In this document: positions 22,060 to 34,480 of the stretch, piece by piece | Position numbering within the stretch: the stretch's first letter is position 1 | Layout: each line of letters opens with the position of its first letter | Assembly: GCA_032988165.1 (NCBI GenBank) | Contig: JANTQF010000135.1 | Coordinates: forward strand, 1 to 64,000 | DNA from: Emmonsiellopsis sp. PD_33 | Lineage: Eukaryota; Ascomycota; Eurotiomycetes; Onygenales; Ajellomycetaceae | DNA length: 64,000 nt | Direction: 5' to 3' | Made by a program: the position numbers and the translations under genes | The notes under the pieces: generated by a model | Database searches by the model: none | Told to the model about the DNA's origin: nothing | What the model saw: the letters and a program-made list of their open reading frames with translations, nothing else

Positions 22060-24022
22060 CGAGGCGGCTGAGCTGGATCAAGAACGTATAAAAAAAGAGA
22101 GATTGTGTTTGTGCGTTTATGTCGAGGAGTGAGAACTTTGTACACGCAAATATTATTTCCTCCAGTCCTTCCTATGGCGTTGACGATAGCCGTATCAATC
22201 GAAATGCAAAAGAAATGGACAGCCGCTTCATGATCATAGGGACATTGGGCGGCGCTTAGGCCCCAATTCCTTGTGCTGGTGGTTCCGCGGGGGGCATGTA
22301 ATTCCCGCCAGCAGATCGAGACACAGTATCTGTAGTTCGAATCGAGGCTGGATTAGCCGCAATTGGGAGGACGGGTGGGATTTATGAGAATAGTTGCTCG
22401 GGGGGCAGAGCACTGTTTTTGTGGGCTGGAAGAGCGAGGAGGATCAGGGCTGGGTGCAAGCTGAATGGCAACAGACAGGCACTATGAGCCAAGTTGTAAG
22501 CTGCCATGATCTCTCAAGACAAGTAATGTAGATAGACAGACGAAGAAGTCAGAGAGAATATACGAACCTGGAGAAGAGACAAGATTGAAACCCAAGGGAG
22601 CACAGCACTGAAAAATGGCAGACGGAACCAGGAACCAGGCGGGCCACACCCGCAGCACGGTGTGACAGGAGTGACAGAGTAATCGATAACGGGGTAACGT
22701 TGGTCTCTGCGTTTCGTGGGCGAGAAAACAGAGAGAAGGTTAAGAATAAAAAGGCGAAAGAAAAAAAAAGTAATAGGACAGGCGTGTTATTTTGTGCGTG
22801 TCCAATATCAAACTCCCTGGTCAGATTTGCGGCGGAAGAAGCCGTTGTCTCTCCGCAAGCTCCCTGCACGCCAGATCCAGTCGCCCGGGAAACTTTTGCT
22901 CAACGGGGCCCAGCGAAGGAGAAAGATCCCGACAGAAGACGGCGCTGGAAAAAGCAATTATTCAATGGCAATGACACTTGCGGCTTTGTCCTTTTGGGCC
23001 AACGGGAAAAATTACGATGCGGAGTCCATGGAATTGTTTTCTTTCCAGCTCCCTTGCTCAAAAGCAACGTTGTGGCATTCACGTCCAGCTATTTATCTCC
23101 CTGGCCTTCCTCTCTCTTCACCTCCATGCCACGCTATCACGGTGATATATTTTAATTCACCCAATTGGGAGCCCTCAAGGATGCCATCAGGCAGAAACTA
23201 GGGGCCTCTGTTTGTTTACATTTTCCTTTTTCTCCCTGCGTTCGCAGCGAGTACAACCAATCACTGGGGTCTAAGGTAGCGTTCGAGTCAAGTCGGTCTT
23301 TCTCAACCGTGGATTGGGCAGCGAATCGGCACTTGTGGAGGCCCTTTTCGTGCGCTTTGAATGCATGGTTCGTGTTTTTGATATCGAGCGGCTCCCGCTC
23401 TTGATTATCCACTGTTTCCGCTGAAGGGGATTTGCGGAGTGCGTGGACGATGCATGGCCCCGTTCTGCGCTCCAACGGAACAACTCAGCAGCCAAGCACC
23501 CTCGATAAGAGATGCTCTGATTCGGGGAGCGGTGATATTGTTGTTGATGTGGGCTGAAGTTGTGTTTGTTTTGGTTTTGCTTCTTTCGCCTTAGCGTGTC
23601 CCGTGACCTATCCGCTAGATGCTGATTGGCCACCACATCTCCCCCCACACTAACCACATTTGACGTGTTCGATGCTTGGCGCCGAAAACCTTGACCATGG
23701 AGAGCGATACAGTATCAGAAATATGACGGCAGCGAGGAAGACATCTTCAACAAGAGAGGAGGCTTCGTTTGGCGTTTTGCTGATGTATGGAATCGTCATA
23801 GTCCAGCATGGAGGTTTCTTCCGCCACAGGAATATCCCATGCTCTTAAGTGGGGAAATCTTCCATACCAAAATGACGGGTTGCGCACCACAAAAAAAAGC
23901 CCAGTCATGGGCACTGTTGTACAACCTTGGAAGAGCAGAGGCGGTCAGTGATGCCCGTCCAGCTGGCAGTGTGTGCGCTGACCACCCGTTGGTCACTATC
24001 GATCACCAGCAAAAAAAGATGT
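22060..24022. other. Intergenic region, no supported gene
   Basis: The left end is the promoter side of the minus-strand coiled-coil gene. Frames up to 161 codons overlap each other on both strands and have no motif or splice-supported structure. Nothing else is seen. Confidence 0.55.
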
Positions 24023-24132
24023 TGAGAAGAGTGGGACTCGAACCCACGCAGGTTGCCCTACTACGATACTCAGAGCGATTGAATCGCTGCCAAGACCTGA
24101 ACGTAGCGCCATAACCACTCGGCCATCTTCCC
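24023..24132 (-). tRNA. tRNA-Leu (CAG), intron-containing
   Basis: Read on the minus strand, acceptor strands GGGAAGA and TCTTCTC pair (one G-T wobble), with discriminator A. The D arm has GGCCGAGTGGTTATGGC, a long variable arm is present and the T arm is GTGGGTTCGAGTCCCAC. The anticodon stem CTACG/CGTAG encloses the loop TTCAGG plus T, giving anticodon CAG. An intron of about 29 bases follows position 37 and contains a perfect GCGATT/AATCGC inverted repeat. A seven-T run lies downstream on the minus strand as terminator. Confidence 0.88.
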
Positions 24133-24840
24133 GAATGTTGGATTTTTGGATCTTGGGACTGAAGAAGCGGGGTTGTGATATTCGTGACCTCTGTGCATTC
24201 TACTTCCTTGTCGGACGTGCTCTTTGGATTGACATCTGCTGGCGGTCGGGTTTGTGTTGACCAAGGCACCTCTTATTCGTAAAATAAAGCCTACCTATTT
24301 TGCTCTTCGCCGCAATCCCACTGCTTATCTGAATCCTTCTCGCGGATGTCTAGCCGCGCTTAGGCTGGGCCGAGATGGAACAGAGGGATACCAGCGAGAC
24401 ACCTGTTATTCCTGTTGTAAGATTACTAGCAAACTCATTGCAGGCGAAAAGCATGCCGTGACCAAAAAGAATGTCCCATAGGAATTTACTACCTCCCCTC
24501 AGGCTGTTCTGTCAATGCCGGAAAGCTGATGTCAACTCCGGCCCATGCCAAGGAAGCAGCCGATCTGATCGCCAAGACAGCATCACGTGAATATGACATC
24601 TCGTGACATCACCGCTCACTGCTCAGCTCCCCGTCCATTGTTTACTGACAGCAACAATCCAGCACCAGGAAAAGCTGGTTGGCGAGGGTGACATTATCGC
24701 CCATCTAGCTGTCTATACTGCCAGCTATACGGGTTAGATAACCGCTCAGAGCTCCGATAGTGGTATGCAACCAAAAGACCTCAAAACACGACTGACATGC
24801 GCTCGCTACGAAGCAACTTCGATCACCACCCGCGACCACA
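24133..24840. other. Intergenic, divergent promoter region
   Basis: This spacer lies between the minus-strand tRNA-Leu and the plus-strand MFS gene. No gene or clear site was identified. Confidence 0.6.
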
Positions 24841-26720
24841 ATGACCCCGACTGTAGACGACGTCCCTCCGATCCACAACCGCACCATCCAAAAGCTCGAC
24901 TTCATCCTACTCCCATTTCTCTGCATCCTCTTCCTCGTCAACTCCCTGGACCGCTCCAACATCGGCAATGCCGAAACGGCCCATTTCACCCGGGACGCCG
25001 GGCTTCAACCCGAAGATCTCAATGCCGCCGTTGCATGGTTCTTTGTCTTCTTCGTTGCCCTGCAGCCGGTCGGGGCGGCGGCTGGGCGCAAGTTCGGAAT
25101 GAGTAGATGGGTGCCGACTGTGATGACGCTGTGGGGGATATGTACGCTATTGCATATTTGCGTGAGGCGGAGGTGGCAGCTGATTTTGTTGAGGATTGTG
25201 TTGGGGTCTTTGGAAGGTTAGTTTGATATCTTGCCAGTTAAATCCTGGAGCTATTTCTATGGTTCTTGGAATTTCATTTCTTTGACCGCCTATGCGTTTG
25301 AAACTTGCTTGATTTCGGTGCTAAGCCTTGGTATTCTTAACAAATAGCTGGCTTCTACCCGACCGCGGTCTCGTACCTTTCCCTGTTTTACACGCGTTTT
25401 GAATTTGGGCGCCGATTGGGCCTTTTTTATGGCTCCACTGGAGTGGCCGGCGCCGTTGGAGGAGTAATTGCATTTACCGTCTTCTCTCGTTTCCCACCAA
25501 GCGAAGGGACGGATGCAGAGAATATGACATCTTCAGAAGGATTAAAGCCGTGGCAGATACTTTTCTTGGTTGAAGGCCTACTGACTCTTGCTATTGCCTT
25601 TATTGGATTTTTCTGGCTCCCTCGAAGTGTCGGAACCGCTTGGTTTCTGAATGAAGAAGAGAGAATATGGGCAGAGAAACGCATTCTTATGGACCGGAAC
25701 GGCCCCAGCCATCAGAAACAGAACGATGCCTCCCAAGAAACAGATGAGCCTTCCGAACTAATTATTTCCCATTCTGACGAACAACGGCATCGACTTCTCC
25801 CTGATGAACCGAGTGCCGTCAGTCCTCGAAATATCTCCACCTTCTCATCGGACACTGGTCTTTCAAAGTTGGAGCTTCTGTCCACCGTTTTATTCTTACC
25901 GTTGATGATCCCGATTCTGGCCCTTAATGTTGCTTCTGCGATACCCTACACCGGTTTCTCCGTTTTTCTTCCGCTGGTTTTATCCTCCTTCAAACTCTCA
26001 TCTCCGACCCTCAGCAACCTCCTCACCGCTCCCCCGTTCCTCCTTGCTTCTATATTTCTCTACATATTCAGCCATTGGAGCGATAAGTCCCGGCGACGCT
26101 TTGTCCCGATATTAGCTGGCCTTCTGATCATAGCGCTTGGCCTTGTCCTTATTCTCCTTCTCTCATCCCCGTCATCCTTCTCTACGATCAGGGCTGCCGC
26201 ACTATACTTCTCTTTATGTGTACTTCTCAGCGGGAGTCTCATACCCAGCCCGCTGACTGTGGCTTGGCTGGCGGGCAACATCCCGAATCCGGGGAAACGA
26301 ACCATTATCCTAGGAATTAACGGATATGGGAACCTAGCGGGTGTTGTTGCATCTCTCATATTTTCCCCACGTTTCCAGGACGATGGATACCGAATACCGT
26401 TCTTGATAACCTTGGGATTTGTGCTAGCCAGCTTTGTGGGGTTTGCGGTGCTGCGGTCTGTGCTCCACATGATCAATATTGCCAGGTCCAAGGCCACAGT
26501 GATATCGTCAGCAGCGGATCTGGAGACTGATTATTCCGACTCGGAGCGCGGCTGGAGCCAGGCTAGCATCGGAAAAGTGCCGGCCTTTGCCGTTGTCGGT
26601 GGGACATGGTGGGATTCCCAGGTGAGATACTGGTTTGGCAAGCGACTGTTGGGGATGGATGAAGACGAAGTATACGTTCGGAGAGGCGATGAAGCGCTTA
26701 CATTTGAATATGGCATGTGA
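24841..26720 (+). CDS. MFS transporter, anion:cation symporter (allantoate permease-like) family
   Basis: Two exons (24841-25216 and 25348-26720) separated by a 131-base intron give 582 residues. Helix 1 is followed by the family signature NSLDRSNIGNAETAHF. Other typical parts are the A-x-x-x-G-R-K-F-G loop (AGRKFGMSRW) between helices 2 and 3 and EAGFYPTAVSYLS spanning the splice site. A long hydrophilic loop lies between helices 6 and 7, followed by six more hydrophobic segments. This matches the Dal5/vitamin-type anion:cation symporters of fungi, which import carboxylates such as allantoate, nicotinate, biotin or pantothenate. The particular substrate cannot be assigned. The hydrophilic C-terminal tail (~70 residues) is longer than the family's usual short tail. 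Confidence 0.88.
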
Positions 26721-27588
26721 TGGAATTGCATGTTGGCGGACAGTGCTGGTTTACGAATGTACTACGACTTATGATTTCGGGTTAGCCCCTTGCCTTTATT
26801 AACTTAGACTGATAGAGTAATAATAAGATAAAATATACTTGGCCAATGGGACCGTGACCATGAATGCAAAGGGAGTTGCCGGGCAAATATTTGGCAGTGT
26901 TGGGCATGACACATGTGGCCGCATGATAGTTGGCTGTTGTTTTAGAAAATGCATTATTTCGGCTTCTCTCGTTCATGGGCACACGCTTGACCGTGTCCTT
27001 GCCAGCAGTTGTCCACATCATCAGCCATCCGCCCATGCATAAGAATAGACAAGGCAGTCGAGCTGAAGCTGGAGGCAACCACCCATAGCAGCCGTAAGTA
27101 CCGCCAGGTACCTCGCTGTACATTATTTGCATCGGAGTGACTTCGTGTGACTTCGGCAGGCGGCCATGTCACGGGTGCCGGGAGCATGTTCCGCCGGGCC
27201 CCGGGCGGCGCTGATTGGCCGGCGGGGAGAGCATCAATGACCTTCCAACAATCAGTCGGCCTGAGCATGAGCTGCTGCCACGCCGTGATCGAGATCCCCG
27301 AGCGACGGGCTGTATTCCTCTCCTCTGTCTCTCTCTTCTCTTCTATCCGCCATTCTTCAATGCAGCTCCCCTAGTGTGCTGTGCAGCTTTCCCCTCGCTG
27401 CCCCGTCGTGGGCCCCCGTCGTCGTCTCCATCCCATCCCCCGTTTCCTCCACCGCCCTGTCTGGCAACCTCCGCTCCCCACACCGCACCCCAAACTTGCC
27501 CCCCGACTCTCCCGCTCTCCCCCCCTCCTGTACAACAAACTATTTCGTTCCCCCTAGACGCCCTGGATAGGCCTGTCGATTCACAACA
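26721..27588. other. Intergenic, promoter and leader of the kinase gene
   Basis: No gene is seen. Bases ~27320-27560 are strongly C/T-rich, as is common just upstream of fungal housekeeping genes, and lead into the kinase ATG at 27589. Confidence 0.6.
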
Positions 27589-30500
27589 ATGTCAATGGCT
27601 GCACCCCCAGCCGGCACCTTCGTCCCCGGCACGAAGGTGCAGGTCGGAAACCACCGTGTCGTTATCGAGAAATACCTATCCGAGGGCGGTTTCGCGCACG
27701 TATACGTAGTCCGGCTCCCGCAGCCCGTCGATGGCGTTGAAACAGCCGTGCTCAAGCGGGTAGCCGTGCCAGACAAGCTCTCCCTAGCGAATATGCGGAC
27801 AGAAGTCGAGACTATGAAGAAGCTAAAGGGCCACCGGCACATTGTGAGATATATCGATTCCCACGCATCCCAGCTGAAGGGTGGTGGGTACGAGGTCTTC
27901 TTGCTTATGGAGTTTTGTGCCGGAGGAGGGCTGATCGATTTCATGAATACCCGCCTTCAGAATCGGCTGACGGAGCCGGAGATCTTGAAGATCTTCACTG
28001 ATGTCGCGGAGGGTGTGGCTTGTATGCATTATCTGAAGCCCCCGTTACTCCATCGGGATCTCAAGGTCGAGAACGTTCTGATTGCGTTGCATGGGAATTC
28101 GTATATTTACAAGCTGTGCGATTTTGGGTCGACGGCCCCGCCACGGCCGGCTGCTACGTCTGCTGCAGAGGGCAGGTTAATTGAGGATGATGTCCAGCGG
28201 CATACGACTTTGCAGTACCGGAGTCCCGAGATGATTGACGTTTATCGAAAACAGCCGATCGATGAGAAGAGTGATATATGGGCGCTGGGTGTCCTTTTGT
28301 ACAAATTGTGTTATTATACCACGCCGTTCGAGGAAGTTGGACAGATGGCGATCCTTAATGCGAAATTTAAATATCCGGCATACCCCCCTTTCTCAGATAG
28401 ATTGAAGATGCTCATAGGTATGTTAACACGTCAACTATCGACTTGCGTTCGGATCTCGTTCTCTAATGCTTATGTCGAATAGCTACCATGTTACGAGAGG
28501 ACCCACAGAAGCGTCCGAATATATATCAGGTGCTGCGCGAAGCATGCCATATGAGGGGGAAAGAGGCACCGATTCGAGACGTACGTAACTCACAGTCCTT
28601 TCTACGCAAGGGACTCGTTTACTGACTTGTTGTAGATTTACGCTGGCCGTTCTCAATCAGAAGCTAGACGGTACCAACAGCTCCCACCGTCACCCACGGA
28701 AACGCCGAAGGTTGGGGCAGTATTTTCCCCGCCAATGCAAGAGACGCAGATTATCCCAGATATTGCCCCAATGAGGCGAGGAAGGCCGTCAAAGCCTTCA
28801 TCACAACAGAACTCCGCGAAACCCAGCCCTTCACCTATCAGGGTAGCATCCGGAGATCCATTTGCTGCGCTTGATGGCGGAAAATCAACCAATGGCGATG
28901 AACTTTCTTCAAGATTCCCAACCCTGGACCAATTTTCACTTTTCCATGAACAAGGAGGCAAATTTGAATTCGAGCCAACAGTGACGGAAAGCAAACCGGC
29001 TACTGAGGATCTTTCGAAACGGATCACTCATGCGCTCGCAGACGAAGCATTTGCGAAGGCCCCAACGGCCCAGAAGAGCCCCGCGATAGGCCCCCAGACC
29101 ACGCCTTACGTCGAGAAACCCTTCGAAGAGACAGCTGCGAAAGCGAAAGCGAAACCGTCGCCTGACCTTCGTTCAGATCTTAGCCGCCAACAAACTACAC
29201 CACTACATCAGCCTGTCCCTCAAAAACCTACAATGGTGTCTACTGGCACAATGACATCTCCTTCACCCCCTCCAGTCCACCAACGCCCTATATATAGATT
29301 TCCAAATCCCTCTTTTGAAAAGCCACCATCCAGCCAACAATGGGAAAGCGACAACGGAAAATCACATAAACCCCGTGAAAGCTTGTCGACCCGGTCTAGT
29401 TTCTTCCGACGAGACTCGAAGCATAAGAATTCGATTGAAGATCTGCCGAAATCTCCTGTCTCTTCCCGACCCTCGTTGGAAGGATCTCGACCTTCCACTC
29501 TCGATATCAGCGATCCGATGACTCGTTCTAAATCTGCCAATGCAAAGTCTCGACCTGCGAGTGCCTTTGTTGGGTCCAGACCGGACTATCTTCGTGGACC
29601 CGAGAACCCAAGAACTTCTTTCGAGTCTAGCTTTCCCCGAGAGCAATATGAGGGAGGCGATTATCTTCATCCATCGCGGTCGGAAACGGACCGTGATTAT
29701 GAGCGGGCGAACATTTCGTCGGATATTGACTTCCTGCGCGCCAAAGAAGAGGAAGAAATGAACCGTAAACGAGAGAAGCGCGCAAGCAGTGGGCCGAAAC
29801 ACGTTAAGCGATCTAGTTTATCGTCGATATCGTTATCTGGAACCAAAAATCTTCTTGCGGGGCGATTTGGGGACGCTTTCCGCCGGTTTGAAAACAACGC
29901 AGGCCAGGAGCGGACAAGCCGAAGCCCATCGCCCGATAATGTTAATGCACGACTTACTCCTATTACGGGATCAGAAGTGACTGAGATGAGCGATGATGGT
30001 TACGAACTTAATGAGGATGACATTTCGCCTGAGATGCGCCGCGAACTAGAGCGGCGACGGCTATCGCAGGAAGAAAAGCGCGTGGCAAACGCGGCCGCCG
30101 AGTATCGGATGCGAGTAGCTGAGCGGGGAGAAGAAGGTGGAAGGGGCGCTGGCGGGGGCAAATCAGCGATAATTCAGAATAAGGTCCAGTCACTCCTCAA
30201 CAAAGAAAATAGCAAACCCTCACCAGTCAAAACCGCATCTGGGTATGGACGGTACACTGATTCAGAAACTGCTTTGCAGGCGAAGCAGTTTGAGCAACAA
30301 CACCAACGATCGCTACCCTCACGACCTATGCCGTCCGCTCCAGTTTCCCGAAAACCCGTCTCTCCGTCTCAGCAGCAACATCAGCAAACGCACGAACATC
30401 CTCCCCGACCATCGTCAAAGGATATGCGTCCATCGGGTCCTGTATTAGGACCCGGCCCTACCACCGCGCCAGCTAGACAGCAACAGCCAATGCCATCAGG

Positions 30501-30843
30501 CCAGTACCCGCCCCAACGCAGCAGCATGGACCAGCGCCCTGCTGCCCCCCCAAAACCGAAAAACCTGCGCACTGGCAACCGTGGCGACGCTCCAACAGCA
30601 ACAACCGCGCCATCATCAGCAACCCCGGCTAGTGGTAATCCTGAACGCATGAGGTCCGCGGATATCAATAATAATAGTAGCAATAATGCCAGGACACCAA
30701 GTGGAGACGATTGGGAGACGAATTTCAGCAAGCGATACCCGAGTTTATCTGGATTAGAAATGGTTGAGACTGAAATTGATATACCCAAAGTTACTGGTCC
30801 AGCGACGACGACGACGACGACGACGAGGATGAAGGAGGTATGA
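27589..30843 (+). CDS. ark1: Ark1/Prk1/AAK1-type serine/threonine kinase
   Basis: Three exons (27589-28417, 28483-28580, 28636-30843) give 1044 residues. The kinase domain is at ~22-325: glycine loop SEGGFAHVYV, Lys56 in AVLKRV, HRDLKVENVL with Asp156, DFG at 178-180, then YRSPEMIDVY and DIWALGVLLY. The loop lacking a third Gly and the EGGFAHVY form are typical of the Numb-associated/Ark1-Prk1 kinases. These phosphorylate endocytic coat proteins (Pan1, Sla1, epsins in yeast) and control cortical actin patches. The ~700-residue tail is Ser/Pro-rich with polybasic and Gln-rich patches, consistent with patch targeting, and ends with a Thr run from an ACG repeat. Yeast has Ark1, Prk1 and Akl1. 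Which one this equals cannot be told, so the symbol is family-level. Confidence 0.9.
30806..30832 (+). repeat. Coding ACG trinucleotide repeat (poly-Thr)
   Basis: About eight ACG codons in a row encode a threonine run just before the stop codon of the Ark-type kinase. Being triplet-based it can vary without a frameshift. Confidence 0.8.
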
Positions 30844-31814
30844 TGTAATGGGTCGGTCGCAGTGGTGATGCGATATTTTGAATCCTTTTTTTTTTTTTCC
30901 TTTTGTCTGATCTTTTTTTTTTTCTTGTGACGGTTTTCTCTGTGTGTTTTTGTTCTATACTCATTGAGCACTCGTTCTTATCTTTTTCGCGATACCATTT
31001 TCTGAAATGAGTCGACTAACATACATACATCCACATACATACATACACTACATAGTTCATACATACATACATAGCCTGAGCAGAGTGAGCGATTCAAGCC
31101 ATATTTATATTTATCTTATCCTATGATTTTGACTACCCCTTTTTTTTGATGAGGGAGGGAGGGATATTCTTTGACAATTTCCGTCCTGCTTTAAGTTGCC
31201 TAATTAAGCCTTGCTCTTGCGTCCCACGATGGCATTGACCCTTACTTCGTCTGCTTTTTACCTCGCTATGTGGATAATAGTTAGCCCCCTTAAGCAATAC
31301 TTATTTATCTCTTCTGAGGATGCCTTTTAGAGCTGCGTCTCTCACAATGAAGTCTAGACGGGCGGCTTAGATGCCAAAAGCTCGGGTGGAGCCTCGGCCC
31401 GAAGCACTTAAGGTTTAGTTAGCGGTCTAGCTCGAGTAATTTGATGTCTCCTCTCTTACCTGTTACTCCGCACATTAATCGCTTTTTTTCTTCCTTTGAA
31501 ACGCACGTACGGAGTATAAGGAGTAGCAGACACTCCTTGCCTCTCGGTGACAAAGACCCGGATGATGCCTCTCTTTCTCCACAGGACCTGAACCTGCACA
31601 TTCCCGTGTCAGAGACGCGAAAACTTACAGAGCAGGGACGTCTTACAAGCTTCACACAGTTTTCCGGCACGGGATAAGTGGTGTGCTGCGAAAAGGAGTA
31701 TGAGAAATGTAACTCTACTTAATTTCTTTTTCTCTGTGTGAAGGCAGGAGTCAATCTATACACTCCCATTCTTGGAAGGCCATCTCTACAACAGTTATGC
31801 ACTTTTTTTAGCAC
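30844..31814. other. Intergenic, convergent 3' flanks with ACAT repeats
   Basis: The kinase (plus) and the GH35 pseudogene (minus) converge here. T-rich stretches at 30885-30960 are probably the kinase 3' UTR. A degenerate ACAT microsatellite lies at 31018-31073. No gene is recognised. Confidence 0.6.
31018..31073. repeat. ACAT tetranucleotide microsatellite
   Basis: Imperfect tandem ACAT units in noncoding DNA downstream of the kinase gene. Confidence 0.75.
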
Positions 31815-33093
31815 TTAGTTCAAAAGATGCACAGCCTCCTCTTCCAAAGCATAAACCTCACATTCCGCTATCCGGGTGTTCGCTGGAATCGTGATGCTGA
31901 TGGGGAAAGATCCATAATCAGGGTTTTCCGCCGGCATTACAGCAGCTTGTCCTCTTCTCGTTTCATCCCCTCCGAGAATCCGCAAAGAACGCATCTCCCC
32001 CGTTTCCTCATTTACGACTTCCTTCTCAACGAACTTCAGGATTCCAGTGAAGACCGATTTCGGGCTGGTCGAAGAAAATTTGACCTGGAAGCCTTCGCCG
32101 ATGAGGAGAAAGCGGGCGCCACCTTTGTGAATCACCATTCCGACACCTGGTCCGGGCTTCCCAAATACAAACGATCTCTCAATCTGGAGCTTCCAGCTGT
32201 CAAAAACGACTGTAATAGGAGGAGAGGGGTCTTCGCCGGAAGGGCGCAGCTCGTCGAAGAAAAACCCAATGCTGGTACCAAGACTGCGCTGGGCGTGGTG
32301 CGACACTTTGGCCAGGAGACCGTAATGCTTCCGAAACGGATTATCATCGAGCTCGAGGGTATCGATACCAAATGGAGCTGTTCCGAGGGCCTGGAAACTG
32401 CCGAATGCGGCCCAAATCCGTCGAGCACCATACTCATCGCGACGTTGCTCGGGAATGAAGAGCGGTTGGCTACGGTGTCGGTATTTTTCGCAGGTCGCCC
32501 TGTAGTTGTTCAAATATATATCCGGGGAAATCATAGCCAGTGAGGGAGCGAAGGAGAGCCGGATATCCGGAACATTGATGACGCCGCCTCCGGATGGGTA
32601 GGTACCAAGTTGTCCACCGCCTCCCGCCTTCTTTGCGCAGGATCGCACGCGGAAATTGCTTCGCGTCTTTCTTAACCCGTCCTGGGGCATAAGTGGTCAG
32701 TCCTAGGTATCGGTTAGTTTTCTCATTGTCTTTCACCTTCTCCCTTCCTACGTGAGGTATATATGGAAAGAGAGACAGAAGCCTACCATTTTTAAAAGAA
32801 CCAAACCAAAGGAGGACTAGATGAAGGTTGTGCTCTCTAGCATCTTGAACGATCTTCGTCACCTCGCTAAAATCGAAGCTTCCTTCTTCCGGCTCGATTT
32901 GTTCCCCTGTCACACTGCCCAAAACAGTGTTGATATTCGCCCCGACCAGGCGAGGCCAAATCCCCCGCATGTAATCGGCGGAGCTCAAAGAGGAGTTTTG
33001 CAGTTCAGCTGCACGCATCAGGAATGGCTTCCCATGGACGAAAAGTTGCTTGCTGTTGGTAACAGGCTGCAATAATGGAGTTTGGGGTCCCAT
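31815..33093 (-). pseudogene. GH35/DUF5597 beta-galactosidase-like gene, central domain deleted
   Basis: The minus-strand ATG is at 33093. Exon 1 (33093-32787) encodes a normal N-terminus up to LLWFGSFKNG, and an intron with good GT..AG ends leads to exon 2 at 32702 (TYAPGRVKKDAKQFPR, then RKEGGR). At ~32605-32625 the reading continues only in another frame, resuming at GTYPSGGGVINVPDIRL and SPDIYLNNY and running to a normal C-terminus at 31815. In relatives of this family (about 530-550 residues, from memory) some 200 residues with the acid/base Glu region (QVENE) lie between these points. Both that segment and the frame are lost. The encoded product would be stopped or inactive. Flanking exons and splice sites are well preserved, so decay looks recent. 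The enzyme would have cleaved galactosides from plant polymers. Confidence 0.82.
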
Positions 33094-33898
33094 GATGGCG
33101 GGGGGGGTGGGAGTATCTGGGTCAAAACGAAACAACAGATGGGAGGTATGACTGCACAGACTTGCGGAAAGACGGCATCCATAAGTTAATCGAGGAGTTT
33201 TTTCCCCTCCAGATAAAAGTGCCCCAGCACGCTGTTCCTTCTCCGCCGGAGGGATTGTACATACAAGGACTGCCTCGACTCCGGTAGTTATGCTGCGTAA
33301 CCAGAGCCGGTCACCTATTTACCCATCCATTTCACCCATGCCAGGATTGATTGGCGATTCCACCCCGGCTCGTAGGGTGCCAGACGATACGGACACGCCA
33401 ACATCCAGGGATAGGGGTCACCAGAAGTAGTGTCTCCGTGCTAAAATAAACTCCCGCTTCTGAGCGCAGTTCTGGCCAATGGAAACCCGTCAATCCCGCT
33501 CCTGGACTTCCCTGAATTTGCAGCCGGACTAGAACAAAGCTTAAGAGTGATGGAACCAATGTCTCTTGAAATTCCCCCGCAAAGGTCTCCGATGCCCCAG
33601 TCTCAGCTACACGCGAAAATGGGATCTGATCGGGATCAAGTGGAATTGGACCTCCTTGATTGGGGCGGCTTTCTTTGAGTACTTGTCACAGCGACCCTAC
33701 CATATACTCCCGAGGCTTGGAGAGAATACTGACGCCATTAAAACAATGGCGGCTGGGCTTTTCTATGAGAGTATCTTCTCTTCTTAGAGATATAAAGGAC
33801 ACTTCATTCCGAATTCATTACCTGGTTTTGCGCCAGCCTTCTTCCCCTCCGACCGGAAACAAAGTGATTCCTCACGAACATCTTTTTTTCCACCAGAT
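33094..33898. promoter_or_regulatory. Shared divergent promoter of the decayed carbohydrate locus
   Basis: These 805 bases separate the divergently oriented GH35 pseudogene and broken sugar transporter. No gene is seen. The layout is typical for co-regulated glycosidase and transporter pairs. I did not identify a specific activator site with confidence. Confidence 0.4.
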
Positions 33899-34480
33899 AT
33901 GAGTGAACGCAAGGCCAGCGGCATCACGGTTGCATCCGATGGCGCCGTTATTCTCGCCGTTCCTGTGGTGACTTGGTATAAGCATGCTGGGTTGCGAAAG
34001 ATTTACCTCATGATGCCTATTCTGATGTGGTTGACAGTATCTAGCTCCGTATCTTGCAGATTATTTTGGTAGACGGACTGCAACGGCGATAGGGGTCGCT
34101 ATCATGGTTGTCGGAGTTGTCATTCACGGTCAGATATCGTGTTGAAGCCCCACCACGCGTCAATTCGGAGCTGATCTCTTGGGTAGTGGTTTCTCAGGTT
34201 AATCGGGGAATGTTTGTTAGCGGAAGATTCCTGGTCGGTTTCGGGTAAGTGTGCCTGCAACTTTCAACATACGTGCGACTTACCAAGTACAGATCAAACA
34301 TCTCCATCGGCGCAGCACCACTTCTGATCATGGAACTGGCCTATTCTCAACATCGTGGGAAGCTCACCACGCTCTACAACACTCTTTGGTATGTTGGTTC
34401 CATCATTGCAGCGTGGACCGTATACGGGACTATAAAATACAGAGGACATGTTTCCTGGAGGGTACCAGTTGCCCCAGTTC
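33899..34480 (+). pseudogene. Broken sugar/lactose-permease-type MFS transporter
   Basis: From the ATG at 33899 the reading gives a hydrophilic N-terminus and HAGLRKIYLMMPILMWL, the start of helix 1, and then reaches a TAG within about 20 codons. A shifted frame resumes directly with APYLADYFGRRTATAIGVA, the end of helix 2 and following loop. So about 60-70 residues between helix 1 and helix 2 are missing and the frame is shifted. Two further introns can be placed (acceptors at ~34199 and ~34293), giving GRFLVGFGSNISIGAAPLL and GKLTTLYNTLWYVGS, which match fungal lactose-permease-like sugar porters. After YRGHVSWRVP the transporter stops and a different protein begins in frame. Helices after the fifth are absent. 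Confidence 0.8.

Noticed and set aside
30381..30971. 196-codon minus-strand ORF over the kinase tail
   Set aside because: It arises from the Gln/Pro/Thr-rich coding DNA of the kinase and reads as Val/Leu/Gly runs.
31827..32543. 238-codon plus-strand ORF opposite the GH35-like pseudogene
   Set aside because: The minus strand gives clear family sequence. The plus-strand peptide has no motif and is its antisense shadow.
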